A stretch of 64,000 bases of DNA from Cycloclasticus sp. 46_120_T64 (GTDB lineage: Bacteria > Pseudomonadota > Gammaproteobacteria > Methylococcales > Cycloclasticaceae), in NCBI GenBank assembly GCA_002162695.1, contig MAAM01000006.1, forward strand, positions 244,065 to 308,064. Reading direction: 5' to 3'. The notes under the pieces are model-generated. The model was not told the origin of the DNA. It did not search any database and worked only from the letters and a program-made list of their open reading frames with translations. Numbering within the stretch: the stretch's first letter is position 1; every line of letters starts with the position of its first letter. Position numbers and translations under genes: made by a program. This document shows, piece by piece, positions 28,830 to 39,075 of this stretch.

Positions 28830-29996
28830 ATGCTAGATGAATTTATAAAGAAAGAATCGGCCGGTGGCATATTGCTTGTTTTTGCAACAATATTCGCGCT
28901 ACTCTTTAGCAATACATTCATGTCACCTGTCTATGAGTATTTCTTACATATTCCTGTGGAAATTAAGATAGGCCCATTGGAACTCAACAAATCGCTTTAT
29001 CATTGGGTTAATGATGGGTTAATGGCCATCTTTTTTTTACTGATTGGCCTAGAGGTTAAGCGTGAAATTTTAGAGGGGCACTTGTCATCTATACGACAAG
29101 TGGCGCTGCCTAGTTTTGCGGCTATTGGAGGCATGGTTGTTCCCGCCATGATTTATCATACCTTTAACGGGAACAATGAGCTCGCTGCAGGTGGCTGGGC
29201 TATACCGACTGCGACAGATATTGCTTTTGCACTAGGCATCTTATCGTTGTTAGGAAATCGAGTGCCACTTTCTCTGAAAGTGTTTTTAATGGCCCTGGCT
29301 ATTATTGATGATTTAGGCGCAATCGTTATTATTGCTATTTTTTATACGTCGGATTTATCAACTCTTTCAATTACCGTTGCAGCACTGTCACTAGCAACAT
29401 TGGTCGCTCTTAATATATTTAACGTGTCTAAAAAGGCCGCGTATTTTATTGTTGGGTGGATATTATGGGTTAGCGTTCTCAAGTCCGGCGTTCATGCCAC
29501 ATTAGCCGGTGTTGTTCTGGCATTTACCATACCCATGAAGGGTAAAAATGAAAATGGCGAATCATTCTCGCCGCTTAAAGAGATTGAACACGGCTTGCAT
29601 TTTTGGGTGGCATTTTTCATTTTGCCATTATTTGCGTTCGTTAATGCAGGCGTGAATGTGACGGATATATCCTTAGAGCAAATGTCGGGCCCTGTGCCCG
29701 TTGGCATCATGCTCGGGCTATTTTTTGGCAAACAATTAGGCGTATTTGGCTTTAGTTGGTTAGCCATAAAGTTAAAGCTTGCCACCTTGCCTGATGAGTG
29801 TAATTGGATTCAATTATATGGCGTATCTATTTTAACAGGCATCGGCTTCACGATGAGCTTATTCATTGTTTCGCTGGCTTTTGTAGACGACAGTTTATTC
29901 CAGTACACCGATAAACTGGCCATTCTCGTCGCTTCGTTTACCTCTGGAATTGTTGGCTACATGATTCTAAAATTTTGCCGAAGACCTACCTCATAA
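28830..29996 (+). CDS. nhaA: Na+/H+ antiporter NhaA
   Basis: 388 residues, full length with about 12 membrane segments. The ion-binding pair of aspartates lies in ALAIIDDLGAIVIIAIFYT, and the first segment reads SAGGILLVFATIFALLFSN; PTATDIAFALGIL and the unwound TM XI region GIGFTMSLFI are family hallmarks. Expected stoichiometry is two protons in for one sodium out at alkaline pH. AGGAG precedes the ATG. Confidence 0.97.
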   Translation: MLDEFIKKESAGGILLVFATIFALLFSNTFMSPVYEYFLHIPVEIKIGPLELNKSLYHWVNDGLMAIFFLLIGLEVKREILEGHLSSIRQVALPSFAAIGGMVVPAMIYHTFNGNNELAAGGWAIPTATDIAFALGILSLLGNRVPLSLKVFLMALAIIDDLGAIVIIAIFYTSDLSTLSITVAALSLATLVALNIFNVSKKAAYFIVGWILWVSVLKSGVHATLAGVVLAFTIPMKGKNENGESFSPLKEIEHGLHFWVAFFILPLFAFVNAGVNVTDISLEQMSGPVPVGIMLGLFFGKQLGVFGFSWLAIKLKLATLPDECNWIQLYGVSILTGIGFTMSLFIVSLAFVDDSLFQYTDKLAILVASFTSGIVGYMILKFCRRPTS

Positions 29997-30013
29997 CGTT
30001 GCATTAAAAGACT

Positions 30014-31693
30014 ATGTCATCAGTGTACCTGACCGATCTAATTATTCTTCTATCAGCGGCTGTTGTCGTTGTGCCGGCATGCCAAGCTATTAAGTTAGGC
30101 GCGGTTCCAGGGTTCTTAATCGCGGGGCTAATTGTTGGTCCTGCAGGCCTAGGCTTGATTAACAGTATTAATGAGATCAGTAGCCTCGCCGAAGTGGGTA
30201 TTGCCTTTCTTTTATTCGTCATTGGTATAGAGCTCAAACCTTCTCGCCTTTGGCAAATGAAGAAAATGGTCTTTGGCTTAGGCACCCTGCAAGTCATGCT
30301 AACCGCTACGGCGCTGACGGCTATCGCCTATTACCTATTTAGCTTACCTCTGCGAGCGGCTGTCATCATTGGGCCAGCGCTAGCCCTGTCATCGACCGCG
30401 TTCGTGTTGCAGTTACTTAGCGAACAACGTTTGCTCAAATCACCGTATGGCCGAACAACGTTCTCTATTTTGTTATTGCAAGATTTAGCCGTGGTTCCCT
30501 TATTAGCGCTCGTTTCATTTTTAGCAATACCCGAACTTAGCATCAGTGATGATATTGGCTTTGCACTGGCTGAAGCGTTAATCATTCTATTATTAGTCAT
30601 TTTATTGGGTCGCTATTTTCTACACCCCATCCTTCATCGCATTGCGCAAACCAAAATACCCGAGGTGTTTACAGCCTCAGCCATTTTAATCGTTCTGGGT
30701 ATTTCTTTAATTGCAGAGCACATCAACTTGTCTATGGCGATGGGCGCATTTATGGCTGGAATGCTGATGTCAGACTCGTCATACAAGCATCAAGTCGTGT
30801 CAGAAATAAAACCCTTTAGGGGTTTATTATTAGGGCTTTTCTTTATGTCGATGGGGATGTCGTTAAATTTACATCTGCTACTTGAAAAGCCCCTACTTTC
30901 ATTAGGTTTGGTCGCCCTGCTCATTGCCGTTAAAATAATAATCCTTTTCCCGTTGGTCTATTTGTTTGGCTTGAATAAAAACAAAAGCCTGGCTGTCGCT
31001 GTCATTTTAGCGCAAAGCGGTGAGTTTGCTCTTGTCTTGTTTTCCTTGTCCGTGCAGTCTGGCGTTTTAGATACCGCCGTACATCAACAACTACTACTCG
31101 TTATTTTACTCAGCTTACTGGTGACGCCTGCCTTAGCAAACTGCGCACGCGGGATTCTAAACAATAATAAATTAAGGGACTCAATTGACTTTGAGCCGCC
31201 TAAATTAGGCCCGACGGTTATCGCGGGGTTTGGTCGAGTCGGCCATCGGGTTGGAGATATACTGACCCAAGCTGGGCAACCTTTCGTAGCAATCGATATC
31301 GACCCTGCAATCGTTAATAAATCAATAGCGCACGGGCACCCTGTGTTTTATGGTGATGTCTGCGATAAGGCATTATTAGATTCTGTCGGCGCAGAAGATA
31401 CATCCACGATTATCATCACTATCAACGATATTCAGGCGTCTAAATTAATTGTTTCGTCATTGCGAGGTTCAAACCCTGACTTGTTTATCTATGTGAGGGC
31501 GAGAAATTCATCGGAGTGTGTTGAACTTCAAAAGCTCGGCGCGTCGGGAGTCGTGTCAGAAAATATAGCAGCAAGTATTGAGCTAGCCCGAATGTCTTTA
31601 ACGGTAAAAAACACCGTGTCAAAAACCAATAAAACTCTGTTGGAAGAGTATGCCAAGAAGTATTACCAGAAAATAAAGCTTACTCTTAAATAA
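30014..31693 (+). CDS. CPA2-family cation:proton antiporter with RCK domain (KefB/C-like)
   Basis: 559 residues. About 12-13 membrane segments (residues 1-380) of the Na_H_Exchanger fold, then an RCK_N nucleotide-binding Rossmann domain from ~395 (TVIAGFGRVGHRVGDILTQA, FVAIDIDP, VFYGDVCDKALLDSVGA). The family members are glutathione-gated K+ efflux systems or YbaL-type exchangers. The gene is 17 bases after nhaA, so it probably shares NhaR control, which couples Na+ and K+/H+ exchange. The ribosome site is poor, consistent with coupling. Ion specificity is not decided. Confidence 0.9.
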   Translation: MSSVYLTDLIILLSAAVVVVPACQAIKLGAVPGFLIAGLIVGPAGLGLINSINEISSLAEVGIAFLLFVIGIELKPSRLWQMKKMVFGLGTLQVMLTATALTAIAYYLFSLPLRAAVIIGPALALSSTAFVLQLLSEQRLLKSPYGRTTFSILLLQDLAVVPLLALVSFLAIPELSISDDIGFALAEALIILLLVILLGRYFLHPILHRIAQTKIPEVFTASAILIVLGISLIAEHINLSMAMGAFMAGMLMSDSSYKHQVVSEIKPFRGLLLGLFFMSMGMSLNLHLLLEKPLLSLGLVALLIAVKIIILFPLVYLFGLNKNKSLAVAVILAQSGEFALVLFSLSVQSGVLDTAVHQQLLLVILLSLLVTPALANCARGILNNNKLRDSIDFEPPKLGPTVIAGFGRVGHRVGDILTQAGQPFVAIDIDPAIVNKSIAHGHPVFYGDVCDKALLDSVGAEDTSTIIITINDIQASKLIVSSLRGSNPDLFIYVRARNSSECVELQKLGASGVVSENIAASIELARMSLTVKNTVSKTNKTLLEEYAKKYYQKIKLTLK

Positions 31694-31846
31694 CGCCTTG
31701 TTGCTGGTAGCCCGCTATGACTAGATGCCAAGCACTGCTTAACCGTGGAAAAAAGCAAACCGTTAACCCCGTATAACCTTCGGTACGAATACATCCGCCC
31801 TTTTCACCTATACTCTGTAGAGCAAACAGTGGTTAAGGAAGCGGAT

Positions 31847-34800
31847 ATGAGCAAGCCACACAAGACAACGGCAGAACAGGTATTACGTGCAGCGATTGAT
31901 GCCAGCTACCTAGCCGATGAAACTGAGACAATAAAAGCACTGGCGGCTAGCTGCGACGAGCTTCAATATTCCGTAAGCCGAGAGCAAGCACAGCGGCTGA
32001 TCAATCACAGTCGAGAATTTAACAACGCCCCTCTGCTGACTCATTTTATGCATGAGTTCTCCTTATCATCCGCCGAAGGTATCGCTTTGATGTGCTTGGC
32101 GGAAGCGCTATTACGCACCCCTGACCCCGCAACCCAATCACGCTTAATTCGAGACAAGCTAAGCGTCGCCGATTGGCAACAGCATATCGGTCATAGTCCC
32201 TCGCTCATGGTTAACGCCTCGGCTTGGGGCTTACTGCTCAGCGGAAAACTGCTGAGCGAGGATTACCGCAAACAACTCAACAACGGTCAGCTGCTAAAAG
32301 CAATGTTCCAACGCTTGGGAGAACCGGCCATACGCAGCGCTATGCAACAGGCGATGCGCCTACTGGCAAAACAGTTTGTCGCCGGCGAGACCCTCCAGCA
32401 AGCCATCCAAACCTGCCGCGAACTTGCTACGCCCAATAGCGCTTACTCCTTTGATATGTTGGGAGAAGCCGCTATTTGCGCCGCCGATGCCCAACACTAC
32501 CTCAGCCGCTATCGCAGCGCGTTAATTCAATTGGGAGAACACAAATCGCAACAGCCAAACGGAACAACTCAGCGTATATCGATCAAGCTTTCCGCCTTAC
32601 ACCCACGTTTTGAGCCCAGCCAAGGCCTACGGGTTAAAAACGAATTAATCCCCAAGCTCATTGAACTGGCGCAACTAGCAAAACAATTTGATATCGGTCT
32701 AACCATCGATGCCGAAGAAGCATCGCGCCTAGAGTTATCACTCGATTGCTTCCACGCCGTGTTCACCCACCCTACGCTAAAAAACTGGCATGGACTGGGA
32801 TTGGCGGTACAAGCCTATCAAAAACGCGCCTTACCCGTACTGCACTGGTTACGACAATTAGCCTCTTCGCAGCAAAAAGTCATTCCACTTAGACTCGTTA
32901 AGGGCGCTTACTGGGATAACGAAATAAAATTCGCACAAAGCCAAGGCCTAGCCGGTTACCCCGTCTTCAGCAGAAAACAGGCTAGCGATATCTCCTACCT
33001 CGCCTGCGCACGCTATCTACTGGCGCATACGGCAGCCTTCTTTCCGCAGTTTGCCAGCCATAACGCGCTCACCATCGCCAGTATTCAACAATTGGCTAAA
33101 CCCACACAAGATTATGAGTTCCAACGTTTATACGGCATGGGTGAAAATTTATACCGCGCATACCAGGCGCAGCAACAAGCGAAAAACTGTTGTGTCTATG
33201 TGCCCGTGGGCCGGCATATTGAGTTACTGCCTTATTTGGTACGCCGAATGTTAGAAAACGGTGCCAATACGTCGTTTGTCTACCAAACTGGCAATCCTGA
33301 AGTGGCGATAGAAACGCTGCTCGCCGACCCGTTTGCCGACATTAAACGCTGCCACTTTAGCCCCCACCCCGCTATCGCGTTGCCGTCACAAATTTACCCA
33401 GCGCGAAAAAATTCCAGCGGTATCAACTTCGACAGCCCAAGCGAGCTGAACGATACCCTACGAGAATTAAGCCGCGCCGCGAAAACCGAGTATATCGCCG
33501 AAGCTTTGTTACATAACACGCCTGCACGGCAAGGCCGTGGGCGAGATATATCCAGCCCTGCCGACCAACGCAACATCATCGGCCAAGTTTACGATACCCC
33601 TCCCTCGTTGATAAGCGGCGCAATTGATGATGCCGCTAGAGCACAAACCGCTTGGGCACAAACCCCAGTTAATAAACGCGCGGAGATACTTGAAGTGGCG
33701 GCCAATTTATTCGAAGAACATCAATCCACGCTAAGCTACCTTTGCATACACGAAGCGGGACGCTGTTTACGTGATGCGCAAGCTGAAATACGCGAAACGG
33801 TCGATTTTTGCCGTTATTACGCCCAGCAGGCCCGCCAGCTTTTTAATGCCGAACAAACATTTCAAGGCATCGTCGGCGAGCAAAATAAAGGGTTATGGCG
33901 AGGCCGAGGTGTTTTCCTCTGTATCAGCCCGTGGAATTTCCCACTGGCGATATTTACCGGACAAGTCGTCGCTGCCTTAGTGGCTGGAAATAGCGTCATT
34001 GCAAAACCCGCCTCGGCAACCCCCTTGTGTGGCATGCAGATCATAAAATACCTACAGCAAGCAGGCGTACCCAGCGACGTCCTGCAATTTGTCCCCGGCC
34101 CCAGCGAGCTACTCGGACAACAACTCAACAGCGATGTTCGAATCAGCGGACTCGCTTTTACCGGTTCTATCAACACCGCACAGCGAATTAACCGGCAATT
34201 AGCAGCCCGTGACGCCCCCCTAGCCAGCGTCATTGCCGAAACGGGCGGGCAAAACGTGATGATTGCCGACAGCAGCGCACTCCCCGAACAACTGGTAAAA
34301 GACGTGATTCGTTCGGCGTTTAATAGCGCGGGGCAACGCTGCTCCGCGTTACGGGTGCTTTTTATCGCCGAAGAAATTGCCGACGACACCGTGACTTTAT
34401 TGAAGGGCGCGATGCAGCAACTCAGCATCGGCGACCCCAGCGATGAATCGGTCGATATCGGGCCGCTTATTGACCAGCAAGCCGTTGAGAAATTAGAACG
34501 TCATATCGAATATTTAAGCTCAATACAAGCGCCCGTATTCCAACTAACTCTCACAGAAAAAACCGCTCACGGTCATTTTTTCCCCGCCACCTTATGTGAA
34601 CTAGAAAACATACAACAATTACCCGAGGAGGTCTTTGGCCCTGTCCTGCACCTTATCCGCTATCGCCACGAACAGCTAGAACAACTCATCGACTCAATCA
34701 ACGGTATGGGGTACGGCTTAACCCTAGGCATTCATAGCCGAATCCAAATGACCATTGATGAGATTTGCCAGCGTGCCAAGGTCGGTAATATCTACATCAA

Positions 34801-34984
34801 CCGCGATATGATCGCTGCGGCTGTCGGCAGCCAGCCCTTTGGTGGATGTGGCCTATCGGGCACCGGGCCCAAGGCAGGTGGGCCTCACTACCTAAGCCGC
34901 TTTGCCACCGAGCTTACGGTGTCAGAAAACACCGCTGCCATCGGCGGTAATGCGTCCTTATTGATGTTAGATGAACAACAGTAA
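31847..34984 (+). CDS. putA: Bifunctional proline dehydrogenase / P5C dehydrogenase (short PutA)
   Basis: 1045 residues from the ATG at 31847 (AAGGA six bases upstream); the frame is open 34 codons further to a GTG but that part is not conserved. Proline is oxidised with FAD in the N-terminal half (RLVKGAYWDNEIKFAQ, NALTIASI, RRMLENGANTSFV), and glutamate semialdehyde is oxidised with NAD in the C-terminal half (ISPWNFPLAIF, AETGGQN with the catalytic Glu, and SAGQRCSALRVLF with the catalytic Cys). The ribbon-helix-helix repressor domain of E. coli PutA is absent, so this is a non-regulatory form. The thin C-terminal domain of long PutAs is also missing. Confidence 0.96.
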   Translation: MSKPHKTTAEQVLRAAIDASYLADETETIKALAASCDELQYSVSREQAQRLINHSREFNNAPLLTHFMHEFSLSSAEGIALMCLAEALLRTPDPATQSRLIRDKLSVADWQQHIGHSPSLMVNASAWGLLLSGKLLSEDYRKQLNNGQLLKAMFQRLGEPAIRSAMQQAMRLLAKQFVAGETLQQAIQTCRELATPNSAYSFDMLGEAAICAADAQHYLSRYRSALIQLGEHKSQQPNGTTQRISIKLSALHPRFEPSQGLRVKNELIPKLIELAQLAKQFDIGLTIDAEEASRLELSLDCFHAVFTHPTLKNWHGLGLAVQAYQKRALPVLHWLRQLASSQQKVIPLRLVKGAYWDNEIKFAQSQGLAGYPVFSRKQASDISYLACARYLLAHTAAFFPQFASHNALTIASIQQLAKPTQDYEFQRLYGMGENLYRAYQAQQQAKNCCVYVPVGRHIELLPYLVRRMLENGANTSFVYQTGNPEVAIETLLADPFADIKRCHFSPHPAIALPSQIYPARKNSSGINFDSPSELNDTLRELSRAAKTEYIAEALLHNTPARQGRGRDISSPADQRNIIGQVYDTPPSLISGAIDDAARAQTAWAQTPVNKRAEILEVAANLFEEHQSTLSYLCIHEAGRCLRDAQAEIRETVDFCRYYAQQARQLFNAEQTFQGIVGEQNKGLWRGRGVFLCISPWNFPLAIFTGQVVAALVAGNSVIAKPASATPLCGMQIIKYLQQAGVPSDVLQFVPGPSELLGQQLNSDVRISGLAFTGSINTAQRINRQLAARDAPLASVIAETGGQNVMIADSSALPEQLVKDVIRSAFNSAGQRCSALRVLFIAEEIADDTVTLLKGAMQQLSIGDPSDESVDIGPLIDQQAVEKLERHIEYLSSIQAPVFQLTLTEKTAHGHFFPATLCELENIQQLPEEVFGPVLHLIRYRHEQLEQLIDSINGMGYGLTLGIHSRIQMTIDEICQRAKVGNIYINRDMIAAAVGSQPFGGCGLSGTGPKAGGPHYLSRFATELTVSENTAAIGGNASLLMLDEQQ

Positions 34985-35028
34985 GACATAAGCAACGAGG
35001 CTAACAGCGGGACAGACTGAGGCCCTAT

Positions 35029-35823
35029 TTACTGGCTGCCACCCTTGTCATCGCCAGCGATTGTTTTACTCAATGAATTAAGGAAATCAAAGGGTATCGG
35101 AAACACGATCGTCGACGACTTCTCTCCGGCAATTTCAGTGAGGGTTTGCAAGTAACGTAATTGTATCGCCTGCGGCTGCTTTGCCAATACCTGGGCGGCG
35201 GCCAGTAGCTTTTCTGAGGCTTGAAATTCACCGGCAGCATGAATCACCTTGGCACGCCGTGTTCGCTCAGCCTCCGCTTGTTGGGCAATCGCACGAATCA
35301 TACTTTCATCGATATCGACGTGCTTAATTTCCACATTCGCCACCTTGATGCCCCAAGCATCCGTTTGCGCATCGAGCAAGGTCTGAATATCAACATTGAG
35401 CTTATCTCGTTCGGCTAACATCTCATCGAGCTCGTGCTGACCCAACACCGAACGCAAGGTCGTTTGCGCCAGCTGACTGGTCGCCTTGTAATAATCTTCT
35501 ACTTGAATAATCGCCTTTTCTGGATCGATCACTCGAAAATAAACCACTGCATTAACCTTTACCGATACATTGTCTCGCGAGATCACGTCTTGGGTGGGTA
35601 CATCCATCACGATAGTACGCAGATCGACCCGTACCATTTGCTGTAAAAAAGGGATGATGATAATAAAACCCGGCCCCTTTACCCGATAAAAACGCCCCAG
35701 TAAAAACACCGTACCACGCTCATATTCACGCAAAATTCTGACCGCACTGAAAATTAAAACAAGCGCCGTCAAGCCAAAAATGGACAGAAAAGAAAATGTT
35801 ATATTAAATCCTTCGATTGTCAT
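35029..35823 (-). CDS. SPFH/band-7 protein, slipin type
   Basis: 264 residues. One N-terminal membrane segment ([20 protein letters not shown]) precedes a stomatin-like SPFH domain: [52 protein letters not shown], and [18 protein letters not shown]. Slipins form membrane microdomain scaffolds and are cut by their NfeD partner in studied archaea. Its ATG overlaps the nfeD stop by four bases. Confidence 0.95.
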   Translation of the reverse strand: MTIEGFNITFSFLSIFGLTALVLIFSAVRILREYERGTVFLLGRFYRVKGPGFIIIIPFLQQMVRVDLRTIVMDVPTQDVISRDNVSVKVNAVVYFRVIDPEKAIIQVEDYYKATSQLAQTTLRSVLGQHELDEMLAERDKLNVDIQTLLDAQTDAWGIKVANVEIKHVDIDESMIRAIAQQAEAERTRRAKVIHAAGEFQASEKLLAAAQVLAKQPQAIQLRYLQTLTEIAGEKSSTIVFPIPFDFLNSLSKTIAGDDKGGSQ

Positions 35824-37184
35824 TGCTCGTTCTCCCTTGAGCGCTCAGGCCCAATATCTAGAATCAAACCATTAATCGCAAGCACCGTCGCCTTTTCACC
35901 CTGCTGCATTGGAGCCTGCGAACGCGCGTTCCAAACCTCACCATGAATTCGCACCCGACCTTGATGCTCAAAAGTGTCCATCACCTCACACACCCCGCCG
36001 ATCATTTCCTCCTGCCCAGACACGATAGGCTGCCGTCGTGCCTTAAAAACCAGCCCAAATGCGAGACTAAAAAAGATCGACGACGATACGGCGAAACCGG
36101 CAATCAGACCTAAATTAACGCCATAACCCGGCAAAACATTGGTATCTATTAAAATGATCGAACCGATAACAAACGCCACCACCCCACCCAGACCCAATAC
36201 TCCAAAACTCGGCTGAAAAGCTTCCGCCGTCATTAAGCCAATACCCAATAAGATCAATACTAGGCCGGCATAGTTCATCGGTAAAACCTGAAATGCAAAC
36301 AGTGCCAGCAATAAACAAATTGAGCCCACCGTACCGGGCACAATCGCACCGGGATTGGCAAATTCAAAAAACAAACCATAAATACCCGCTAACATCAGAA
36401 TATATGCAACATTGGGATTACTGATGACCGCTAGCAATTTATCTCGCCAGTCCGGCGCAAGCTTTTTCAACAGCAAACCCGTCGTCAGCAGTGTTTTTTC
36501 CACCCCAGATACATCGACCTTGAGACCATTCAATTGCCGCAACAAGTCCGCCTGATCGACCGCCAGTATATCGATAACGTTTTGTTGCAAAGCCTCCTTA
36601 GCCGGCAAGCTGGCCGCTGATCTAACCGCTTTTTCGGCCCATTGCTGATTACGCCCCCTCAGCTCAGCCAAACCACGAATATAAGCCACCGCATCATTCA
36701 ACACTTTTTTGCCCATCGCATCAACGGGTTCAGCCGGCGGTTCTTTTTCCGTTGAAGGTTTGCCCTTAGCCGGGCTAATGGCGGGGATGATTGATACCGG
36801 AGTAGCCGCCCCGAGGTTCGTCGCAGGTGCCATCGCAGCGATATGGCTGGCATACAAAATATACGTTCCCGCACTGGCGGCGCGAGAACCACTCGGGCTC
36901 ACATAACTAACCACCGGCACCGTGGAAGCGATTATTTTTTTGATGATGTCACGCATAGATACACCCAGTCCACCCGGTGTATCTATGGTTAATAATACAA
37001 ATTCCGCATCGGCTTGTTGAGCCTGCAGCAATGAGCGAGAAAAATAATCTGCCGTTGCCGGCCCGATAACGCCGTCTATTTCGAGTATGAACACCTGTTT
37101 CGCTGGGCGAGTCTCAGCAACAGCCAGTGGCCCCGCCAACAGTAAACAAATAACACTCAATACCAGGTAAGTAAGCCTCATCAT
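35820..37184 (-). CDS. NfeD-type membrane serine protease
   Basis: 454 residues, long NfeD. A signal peptide ([22 protein letters not shown]) leads into a ClpP-like domain (~30-230) with [16 protein letters not shown], the nucleophile region [10 protein letters not shown] and a downstream basic dyad residue. There follow about five membrane segments (~250-380) and a C-terminal OB fold (~390-450, [12 protein letters not shown]). Partner of the downstream slipin in one operon. Expected to act in the envelope as a membrane protease. Confidence 0.95.
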   Translation of the reverse strand: MMRLTYLVLSVICLLLAGPLAVAETRPAKQVFILEIDGVIGPATADYFSRSLLQAQQADAEFVLLTIDTPGGLGVSMRDIIKKIIASTVPVVSYVSPSGSRAASAGTYILYASHIAAMAPATNLGAATPVSIIPAISPAKGKPSTEKEPPAEPVDAMGKKVLNDAVAYIRGLAELRGRNQQWAEKAVRSAASLPAKEALQQNVIDILAVDQADLLRQLNGLKVDVSGVEKTLLTTGLLLKKLAPDWRDKLLAVISNPNVAYILMLAGIYGLFFEFANPGAIVPGTVGSICLLLALFAFQVLPMNYAGLVLILLGIGLMTAEAFQPSFGVLGLGGVVAFVIGSIILIDTNVLPGYGVNLGLIAGFAVSSSIFFSLAFGLVFKARRQPIVSGQEEMIGGVCEVMDTFEHQGRVRIHGEVWNARSQAPMQQGEKATVLAINGLILDIGPERSRENEQ

Positions 37185-37570
37185 TAAATACCTTCAGCTA
37201 GCTATAACCCCAAGTAGAATCCTCCCGAGACGCTACATTTTTCTTTTGACGCGGCTTACACCACCTCTAGCAGCATCGATTGTTTGGCCGCCACAGCCAG
37301 CAGAAGTTCAGTTTTAAAACCCGAGCTGAGCTTACCGTCATTGACTCAACCCTAAGCTCGGAAACCTAAGAGCAGTTGATGATTATTTTATACTGGCTGA
37401 AATAACCCAAAACTGACCCGAAGATCGTAACAATAGAATAACAATGACCGCTCACGTCGATGAAGTTTGCAAGCATTTTTTATCAGCCAAAATCCAACCC
37501 TGCTTACTCAAGGTTTCTCTAATAAAAAGACTCATCATTGACCGAATGATCAATTTGCAATCACCCACAA
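37185..37570. other. Intergenic region upstream of the NfeD operon
   Basis: About 385 bases without a credible gene. It should contain the leftward promoter of nfeD-slipin. I see no repeat or RNA structure beyond the thiolase terminator at its right edge. Confidence 0.4.
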
Positions 37571-37608
37571 AAAAAGCCCGAATGCTTGTTCAACATTCGG
37601 GCTTTTTT
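37571..37608 (-). terminator. Terminator after the thiolase gene
   Basis: A perfect 14-bp stem (AAAAAGCCCGAATG with its complement, 9-base loop) flanked by A-run and T-run, 22 bases past the thiolase stop. Works in both directions in principle; only the leftward thiolase gene reaches it. Confidence 0.95.
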
Positions 37609-37629
37609 ATCCGCCTTTAAAATAAGGCT

Positions 37630-38829
37630 CTAGCTTCGTTCAATAACCATCGCGATGCCTTGGCCAACACCGACACACATAGAGATCAACGCATAACGCC
37701 CACCCGTCCGTTGTAGCTGACGAGCGGCCGTTAAAGCAATACGTGCACCCGAGGCCCCCAAGGGGTGACCCGCCGCAATAGCGCCGCCATTAGGATTCAC
37801 CCGAGGATCATCTTCGGCCAAACCCAATTGTTTTAAATTGCCCAGCACTTGTGCAGCAAATGCCTCATTAATCTCAATAACGTCCATTTGTTCGAGCGTT
37901 AAACCTAAACGCTTGAGAATCTTGCGACAAGCTGGCACGGGGCCCAAACCCATCATCGACGGCTCAATACCCGCGGTGGCACCCCCTAATACGCGTGCGA
38001 TAGGTTGCAAGTCGTGTTTTTCACCAAAACCACGGCTACCCAGCAATACCGCCGCCGCCCCATCATTAACACCCGAGGCATTCGCCGCCGTCACCACACC
38101 ACCCTCAAATAAAGCTCGCATCGTCGCCATTTTTTCCAATGAACTCGCGCGTGGGTGTTCATCACTATCGACTACGACATCGTCCTTACCGCGTTTTTGA
38201 GGAATATTAACGGCAATAATTTCTTCCGCAAAATAACCATTTTTTGTCGCGCTGGCCCACTTTTCTTGTGACGCTAAGGCAAACTGGTCGCATTGTTCGC
38301 GGCTAATATCTTCAGCCACCGCTACATTATCAGCTGTTTGCGGCATCGCTTCATGGCCGTATTGTTTGCCAATCTTCGGATTAGGAAAACGAACACCAAT
38401 CGCACTATCATATATTTTAATATCTTTACTAAAAGCACTGCCGGCCTTATTCAGGGTAAGCGGCGCACGAGTCATGCTTTCCACACCACCCGCAATGAAC
38501 ACCTCACCCTCGCCACAGGTAATCGCCCGCGCAGAATCCAGAATCGCAGCCAAACTACTGCCACACAATCTATTAACCGTTTGCCCGCTCACTTCCACCG
38601 GCAAACCCGCCAATAAACTCGCATAACGAGCAACATTACGACTGTCCTCTCCCGACTGACAGGCACAACCAAGAATAACGTCATCAATCAATAAAGGGTC
38701 GAACGAGTTGCGTTCAACCAAGGCCTTAATAACCGCTGCCGCCAAATCATCAGGTCTCACTGGCGCAAGCGCACCACAGTACTTGCCGAACGCGGTTCTA
38801 GCGCCATCATAAATATATGCATCTAACAT
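37630..38829 (-). CDS. Thiolase (acetyl-CoA / 3-oxoadipyl-CoA type)
   Basis: About 399 residues from the ATG with GGAGAATAAG just upstream; a TTG four codons earlier lies inside the ribosome site. The catalytic Cys is in NRLCGSSLAA (most family members have NRLCASG), the His in NGGAIAAGHPLGASGAR, and the second Cys in SMCVGVGQG. Overall pattern (VRPDDLAA, GEDSRNVAR, LAGLP, GQYGHEAMPQTADNVA) is closest in my memory to PcaF-like 3-oxoadipyl-CoA thiolase, yet no other beta-ketoadipate gene is near. Degradative thiolysis of a 3-oxoacyl-CoA is expected. Stand-alone gene with its own terminator. Confidence 0.93.
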   Translation of the reverse strand: MLDAYIYDGARTAFGKYCGALAPVRPDDLAAAVIKALVERNSFDPLLIDDVILGCACQSGEDSRNVARYASLLAGLPVEVSGQTVNRLCGSSLAAILDSARAITCGEGEVFIAGGVESMTRAPLTLNKAGSAFSKDIKIYDSAIGVRFPNPKIGKQYGHEAMPQTADNVAVAEDISREQCDQFALASQEKWASATKNGYFAEEIIAVNIPQKRGKDDVVVDSDEHPRASSLEKMATMRALFEGGVVTAANASGVNDGAAAVLLGSRGFGEKHDLQPIARVLGGATAGIEPSMMGLGPVPACRKILKRLGLTLEQMDVIEINEAFAAQVLGNLKQLGLAEDDPRVNPNGGAIAAGHPLGASGARIALTAARQLQRTGGRYALISMCVGVGQGIAMVIERS

Positions 38830-39075
38830 CTTATTCTCCAAATTAGCTTAAGTTTTATTCTAGTTTTAAATAGGGTTTGAACAAATAGCCGCTCGAATAA
38901 CAGCCCGAGTATTAATCATGAATTAATTATGCGGAACACTCCCTTGCCCCCATTATATGGATAAATGGACCATCACGTTGTTATACCGGCCAAACGTTTG
39001 ATCTTAGACCTAGCAGCACAACCAATGAATCACCTTGTCTGCTAGCTCAATGCTTTCGAGCACGATCACGATTCG

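Noticed and set aside
33862-34428. 188-codon open frame opposite putA
   Set aside because: Shadow of a strongly conserved aldehyde dehydrogenase domain.
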